Source: Halomonas salipaludis (GTDB taxonomy: Bacteria > Pseudomonadota > Gammaproteobacteria > Pseudomonadales > Halomonadaceae). From it: 64,000 nucleotides of DNA. Numbering within the stretch: the stretch's first letter is position 1; every line of letters begins with the position of its first letter. The stretch lies in the NCBI RefSeq assembly GCF_002286975.1, contig NZ_NSKB01000005.1, positions 248,001 through 312,000 of the forward strand. The letters run 5' to 3'. Of the stretch, positions 59,867 through 64,000 are shown piece by piece. The position numbers and the translations under genes are program-made. The notes beneath the pieces are model-generated. The model had not been told where the DNA came from and searched no databases. It saw only the letters and a program-made list of their open reading frames with translations.

Positions 59867-61297
59867 ATGAATTACTTGCAACATTTTGAAAATAAAAGAA
59901 TTGTTGAGGTCTGCGTGGCAGGTGCCGGCGACTTCGGCCGTGGTGTTCTACGCCAGGCACGCAGCATGAAAGGGCTTGCCGCGAGGGTGGCGATCGATGT
60001 CAATCCGGAGCGGGCGGCGGAGGCACTGCGCCTCGCCAGCATTCCCGATGCCGAGATAATGGTATGCCATTTGCGCGAGGAGGCATTACAAGCCTGGCGA
60101 GAGGGGTGCTATGTCGCCGCTGGTGGGTTCGATACCGTGCAGGACCTGCCTTTCGACATCCTGGTGGAGTCGACGGGCATTCCCGAGGTGGGCGCCCGCT
60201 ATGCCGAAGCTGCCCTGCTGGCGGGCAAGCACGTCGGTATCGCCACCAAGGAGACCGAATCCGTGGTGGGGCCCTACCTGACCCAGCTGGCCTATCGACA
60301 GAATCGCCTGTTCACGCCGATGGATGGTGATCAGCCAAGCCTGCTGATCGGCCTGGTCACCTGGGCCCGCACGCTGGGCTTCGAGATCGTCGCTGCCGGC
60401 AAGAGCAGCGAATATGACTTCGTCTGGGATGAGGCGTCCGGCAGCGTGATATGCAATGGCGTCTCCTACCCGGCGCCCGGCCTGGCCGAGCTGTGGGAGC
60501 TGCCCGAGGGGCGTGAGCGTGAAACCGTCCGGGCGCGCGCCAAGGCCCTGGCCGCCATTCCCCAGATATCCGTGCCCGACCTGTGCGAGATGGTCAATGT
60601 GGCCAACGCCACCGGACTGGGGCCCGACCGCTCCGAGTTCCATGGCTTGGTGCTGAGGACCGGTGAAGTGCCGTCCTTGCTGGATCTCCAGGCGCATGGC
60701 GGCGTGCTGCAGGGCAACGAGCGTCTGGAAGTATTCAACTGCCTGCGCCGCCCGGACGAAATCAGCTTCGCCGGTGGTGTGTTCGCTGTGGTGCGCTGCG
60801 AAGACCCGCATGTATGGACGCTACTGCGCGACAAGGGGCATATCCTCAGCCGCAGCGGCAACGCTGCAATGATCTACCTGCCGCGCCACCTGCTGGGCCT
60901 TGAAGCGCCTATCTCGTTGCTCGATGCGGTGCTCAACGGCTTGCCCTCTGGTGGCGGGCATGCCACCACGCCAAAGTTCGATCTGACCGCGCGCACGACC
61001 CAAACCATCCATGCCGGGCAGCGACTCGAGATGCGCGGTCACCATCGGCATATCGAGGGCCTGCGACCGGAGGTGCACCCGGCCGCGCCGCTATCGCCAG
61101 AGGCCAAGGTCCCTTTCTATCTGCTTCCCGGGGCGGAGGTCATTCGTGACATCGCCCCTCACCAGCCGATCACCCTGGCGGATGTTGCGCTACCCGACTC
61201 ACGGCTCTACCAGCTTCGTCAGGCGCAGGATCGGTTGTTCCATGGGCAGGAAGCCTTGTCAGCAACTCGCGAGAATGCCGACGGGACGCTCGGCTGA
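59867..61297 (+). CDS. SAF-domain NAD(P)-dependent dehydrogenase-like protein
   Basis: A 476-residue protein. The N-terminal Rossmann domain has VCVAGAGDFGRGVLRQA (residues ~16-32) and a homoserine-dehydrogenase-like region (DILVESTGIPEVGARYAEAA, GIATKETESVVGP). The C-terminal ~80 residues form an SAF domain (PFYLLPGAEVIRDIAPHQPI). This architecture occurs in uncharacterised sugar-acid or hydroxy-acid catabolic loci. It leads an operon with the tripartite tricarboxylate transporter 55 bases downstream, so it probably acts on the imported acid. A third GntR-type site lies inside its coding region. Confidence 0.82.
   Translation: MNYLQHFENKRIVEVCVAGAGDFGRGVLRQARSMKGLAARVAIDVNPERAAEALRLASIPDAEIMVCHLREEALQAWREGCYVAAGGFDTVQDLPFDILVESTGIPEVGARYAEAALLAGKHVGIATKETESVVGPYLTQLAYRQNRLFTPMDGDQPSLLIGLVTWARTLGFEIVAAGKSSEYDFVWDEASGSVICNGVSYPAPGLAELWELPEGRERETVRARAKALAAIPQISVPDLCEMVNVANATGLGPDRSEFHGLVLRTGEVPSLLDLQAHGGVLQGNERLEVFNCLRRPDEISFAGGVFAVVRCEDPHVWTLLRDKGHILSRSGNAAMIYLPRHLLGLEAPISLLDAVLNGLPSGGGHATTPKFDLTARTTQTIHAGQRLEMRGHHRHIEGLRPEVHPAAPLSPEAKVPFYLLPGAEVIRDIAPHQPITLADVALPDSRLYQLRQAQDRLFHGQEALSATRENADGTLG
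60058..60071. promoter_or_regulatory. GntR operator-like palindrome, site 3 (intragenic)
   Basis: AATGGTATGCCATT, the exact inverse complement of sites 1 and 2, lies 191 bases inside the dehydrogenase coding region. Three identical sites within 490 bases suggest repression by looping or a roadblock. Confidence 0.6.
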
Positions 61298-61351
61298 CTC
61301 ACTCAACCCAGCAAGAATGACACGCCATAACAATTAGCATAGGAGAACGAC

Positions 61352-62326
61352 ATGCTCGCCAAGAAAACGTTGAAATCCGCAACTCTGGGCTTGGGTCTGG
61401 CCTTGGTCAGTGTGGCCATGGGGGCCAACGCCGACGAGGCCAGCGATTACCCCAGCAAGCCGATCCAGTTCCTGGTGGCGGCGGGTGCCGGCGGTGGCAC
61501 GGACAACTTCGCTCGCGTGGTTCGCCCGATGTTCGAGGAGGCAGTAGGTGGGGCACGCATCACCGTGGTCAACCTGCCATCGGCCTCGGGTGCCCTGGCA
61601 CACCAGCGCACCGCCAACGGTGACCCGGACGGCCATACCCTGGATTTTGCCTCCACGACGCTGGTCACGTCCCTGGCCGCCGGCCAGAATCCGATTGGCC
61701 TGGATCAACTGACGCCGATAGCACGCATGCAGTCGGATGTGATGGCGTTGTTCGTCAACCCGGAGCGTTACCCGGATGTCGAGTCGTTCCTGGAATACGC
61801 CAGAGAGAACCCAGGCAAGGTCACCGTAGGGGGGACCCACACGGCCAGCCCGGATCACGTAGCGTTCTTGTCGCTGCGCGACGCATCGGGCCTCGATATC
61901 AACTTCATTCCTTACGACAGTACCGGCAATGCCACCGCCAACGTGCTGGGCGGTAACATCGATGCCACCACGACATCGCTCAGTCCGCTGCTGAGCTATA
62001 TCGAGGCAGGCCAGATGGCGCCGATCCTGATCTTCAGCGAGGAGCGCCTGGACCACTACCCCGATGTGCCTACTACCGTGGAACATGGCTGGGACCTGAC
62101 CGACGGCAACGACCGGGCGATCTTCGTCCATGCCGATACACCTGAGCCGATCTTGCAGCGTCTCGAAGGTGCCTTCAAGGAAGTCTACGACTCCGAGGAG
62201 TACCAGACCTATGCCGAGCGCGTGAACCTGACCTACCGCGAAGGCTGGATGGGCAGCGAAGCGTATCGCCAGCGGCTCGAGAACAACTACGCGCTCTATT
62301 CACGTTTGCTGCAGAACGGTGAGTGA
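61352..62326 (+). CDS. tctC: Tripartite tricarboxylate transporter substrate-binding protein
   Basis: A 324-residue periplasmic binding protein of the TctC/Bug family. The signal peptide ends ...AMGANADEA. YPSKPIQFLVAAGAGGGTDN is the Bug first-strand signature (normally PxKPIxxIVPxAxGG), and FIPYDSTGNATANVLGGNID and SEERLDHYPDVPTTVEHG are later conserved segments. It captures a carboxylic acid for the TctA/TctB permease encoded downstream. AGGAGAACGAC precedes ATG 61352. Ligand not predictable from sequence; the operon enzyme suggests a hydroxy or sugar acid. Confidence 0.9.
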   Translation: MLAKKTLKSATLGLGLALVSVAMGANADEASDYPSKPIQFLVAAGAGGGTDNFARVVRPMFEEAVGGARITVVNLPSASGALAHQRTANGDPDGHTLDFASTTLVTSLAAGQNPIGLDQLTPIARMQSDVMALFVNPERYPDVESFLEYARENPGKVTVGGTHTASPDHVAFLSLRDASGLDINFIPYDSTGNATANVLGGNIDATTTSLSPLLSYIEAGQMAPILIFSEERLDHYPDVPTTVEHGWDLTDGNDRAIFVHADTPEPILQRLEGAFKEVYDSEEYQTYAERVNLTYREGWMGSEAYRQRLENNYALYSRLLQNGE

Positions 62327-62436
62327 CCGGCGATACATGAGCAAGACGGCGGCGGTAGCTTTCCGCCTCCCTACTTACCACCACTGCGCTGACCGGCCAC
62401 ACGGCCGGTCGCGCGACGTTCCCTTCGGGGGCCAAT

Positions 62437-62919
62437 ATGCACGTCAGGATCTATCTCTTCGCGACGGCGATCATTGTGCTGGCCCTGGCCAGCCTGCCAG
62501 CCACGCTGCAGTTCCCCAGCTCCGCGCAGGTGTCCACCTTCATCGGGCCTCGGGTCTGGCCGCTGAGCCTGATTGTCATGCTCTTCTTGCTTGGCTGCGC
62601 GCTGCTGGCGATGACCTGGCGCGATAGTCGTCGCAGCGTTCACGACAAAAGCGATTCCGAACAGGAAGGAAGCGGCGCGGCAGCGGCGCAGAAACTGTCC
62701 TTTGCCAGCACGCGGCACTGGTGGCTGATGGCGGCCACGGTGGGTTACACCGTGCTGATCCAGAGCATTGGCTTCCTGGCCGCCAGCGTGCTTTTCACCT
62801 TGGTTTGCACACTCCTGCTGGGGGCATGCAGGTGGTGGGTCATTGCCATCACCGTGGCAGTAGCGGTGGCGCTTATGCAGGGCGTATTCGTCATTCTGCT
62901 CGGGATCCCCCTGCCGTGA
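62437..62919 (+). CDS. tctB: Tripartite tricarboxylate transporter small membrane subunit
   Basis: A 160-residue membrane protein with four hydrophobic helices and a charged loop in the middle (HDKSDSEQEGSGAAAAQKLS). Helix 2 (IGPRVWPLSLIVMLFLLG) has the IGPRxxP motif of TctB. It forms the transporter with TctA, encoded 47 bases downstream, and TctC upstream. GGGGGCCAAT is a possible ribosome site before ATG 62437. The gap of 110 bases from tctC has no gene. Confidence 0.87.
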   Translation: MHVRIYLFATAIIVLALASLPATLQFPSSAQVSTFIGPRVWPLSLIVMLFLLGCALLAMTWRDSRRSVHDKSDSEQEGSGAAAAQKLSFASTRHWWLMAATVGYTVLIQSIGFLAASVLFTLVCTLLLGACRWWVIAITVAVAVALMQGVFVILLGIPLP

Positions 62920-62965
62920 CACCCAACGCGATGACACCCCTATCGACTTGCTCCAGGAGTTGACG

Positions 62966-64000
62966 ATGCTGGAACATTTTCTCGGCGGGTTGGCCGTGGT
63001 GCTGCAGCCACTCAATCTGCTATTGCTGACCTCCGCGGTCTTCATCGGCTTCATCGGTGGCGCGCTGCCCGGTATCAGTGGCGTGATCCTGGTGGTGATC
63101 CTGCTACCGGTCACCTATGGTATGGAGCCCACCACGGCCTTCATGCTGCTCACGGCGATTTACGGGGCCACGGTATTTTCGGGGCTGATCACGGCGATTC
63201 TGTACCGTGCGCCGGGGACGCCCGAAGCGGTGATGACCGCCTTCGACGGCTATCCCATGACTCAGCAGGGCCAGGCCGGCAAGGCATTGGGCATCGGTGT
63301 GTTGAGTTCCGCCATCGGCGGCCTGGTCGGTACCGTGGCGTTGATCGTGTTCACGCCTATGCTCGCTACCATGGCACTGCGCTTCTCGTCACCCGAGTAC
63401 TTCGCACTGGCGATCCTCGGCTTGACGGTGGTGGCTTCCCTCGGCGGGCGCTTGATCTACGGCCTCATCGGGGCGGCCCTCGGCCTGCTGATCGCCACGG
63501 TGGGCATCGATCCGCTCACCGGCACCAGCCGCTATACCTTCGACAACCTCAATCTCGCCGAGGGCGTCGGGCTGATTCCGATGATCGTGGGGCTGTTCGC
63601 GATCTCCGAGGTGATGAAGCGCGCGCTCGACCAGGACAGCCATCAGCCGCTGGAAAAGGTCAGGATCAAGATCTTCGATCTGCCGATCCTGCGCCAGATC
63701 GGTGGCACGCTGACGCGCTCGTCGCTGATTGGCGTGGTCACCGGGATTCTGCCCGGGATAGGGGCCAGCACCGCGGCCATGGTGAGCTATAGCGAGGCGG
63801 TGCGCTGGTCCAAGCATCCCGAGACATTCGGCAAGGGGGCCCCGGAAGGGGTGGCTGCGCCGGAATCGGCCAACAATGCCGCGGCCATGGGCGCACTGGT
63901 GCCGTTGTTTGCCCTCGGCATTCCCGGCAGTGGCACCACCGCCGTGATTCTTGGCGCCTTCATCATGCACGGGCTGCAGCCCGGCCCGATGTTCATGATC
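62966..64000 (+). CDS. tctA: Tripartite tricarboxylate transporter large permease, 3' end cut
   Basis: The frame opens at ATG 62966 after CAGGAGTTGACG and is still open at the window end (345 codons of about 500). Conserved TctA segments are visible: FIGFIGGALPGISGVILVVI (the G-x-LPG motif), TAFMLLTAIYGATVFSGLIT, AILYRAPGTPEAVMTAFDGY, and GILPGIGASTAAMVSYSEAV with PEGVAAPESANNAAA. It is the main permease subunit, using a proton or sodium gradient to import the acid held by TctC. Only the C-terminal helices lie beyond the window. Confidence 0.93.
   Translation, partial: MLEHFLGGLAVVLQPLNLLLLTSAVFIGFIGGALPGISGVILVVILLPVTYGMEPTTAFMLLTAIYGATVFSGLITAILYRAPGTPEAVMTAFDGYPMTQQGQAGKALGIGVLSSAIGGLVGTVALIVFTPMLATMALRFSSPEYFALAILGLTVVASLGGRLIYGLIGAALGLLIATVGIDPLTGTSRYTFDNLNLAEGVGLIPMIVGLFAISEVMKRALDQDSHQPLEKVRIKIFDLPILRQIGGTLTRSSLIGVVTGILPGIGASTAAMVSYSEAVRWSKHPETFGKGAPEGVAAPESANNAAAMGALVPLFALGIPGSGTTAVILGAFIMHGLQPGPMFMI

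Overview
The window looks like chromosomal DNA of a GC-rich gammaproteobacterium. I infer a Halomonas-like (Halomonadaceae) host from base composition and gene content: many LysR-regulated oxidoreductases, a tripartite tricarboxylate transporter, an isoquinoline-oxidoreductase-type molybdoenzyme, COG0523 and FolE2 genes, and a TonB siderophore receptor. I saw no rRNA, tRNA or CRISPR array. Most of the window is accessory: short units of one enzyme plus one divergent regulator, separated by broken genes.

Layout. 1-2.7 kb: a frameshifted HD-domain gene, a low-GC strip of small orphan genes, and a membrane protein. 2.8-4.5 kb: a HAD phosphatase and a VapBC toxin-antitoxin pair with a visible operator. 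4.4-10.7 kb: a low-GC cassette flanked by two identical 112-bp copies of a HipB antitoxin fragment. It holds a LysE-type exporter, an orphan PhnD-like binding protein, and the run acylating acetaldehyde dehydrogenase / 4-hydroxy-2-oxovalerate aldolase / AspC-like aminotransferase. A decayed IS481 transposase closes its right end. 10.7-14.5 kb: a second LysE exporter, GNAT, small conserved proteins, a WD40-like protein and a lipoprotein. 14.5-22.4 kb: AraC, MBL hydrolase and LysR, then a molybdenum hydroxylase (2Fe-2S subunit, Mo subunit, XdhC) and an AraC regulator. 22.5-42.9 kb: aldo/keto reductases, NmrA-type reductase, VOC, GST, PNPOx-like, two MocR regulators, RidA, YchJ, DMT exporter, MOSC and GATase, with five LysR regulators. 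43-44.4 kb: IS3 remnant, frameshifted TumE-like toxin with intact HTH partner, and a ParD remnant. 44.5-50.5 kb: TonB receptor with a Fur-like box, Rrf2 regulator and thioredoxin-reductase-like flavoprotein around a 29-bp palindrome, and a beta-propeller protein with an HTH regulator. 50.7-53 kb: a Zur-type zinc-starvation operon (COG0523 GTPase, truncated FolE2, altered HisI). 53-58.9 kb: aldo/keto reductases, regulators and an alcohol dehydrogenase relic. 58.9-64 kb: a GntR regulator with repeated operators, an SAF-domain dehydrogenase, and a TctC-TctB-TctA transporter cut by the window end.

Two things stand out. The 4.4-10.7 kb cassette combines enzymes that could run in reverse, joining acetaldehyde and pyruvate and then transaminating the product, next to an amino-acid exporter and bracketed by direct repeats. 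The spaces between intact genes also hold at least a dozen internally deleted or truncated genes (HD, hipB twice, IS481, SDR, AKR, MFS, EAL, IS3, ParD, TonB, FolE2, HisI, AdhC), which suggests a locus with frequent small deletions.
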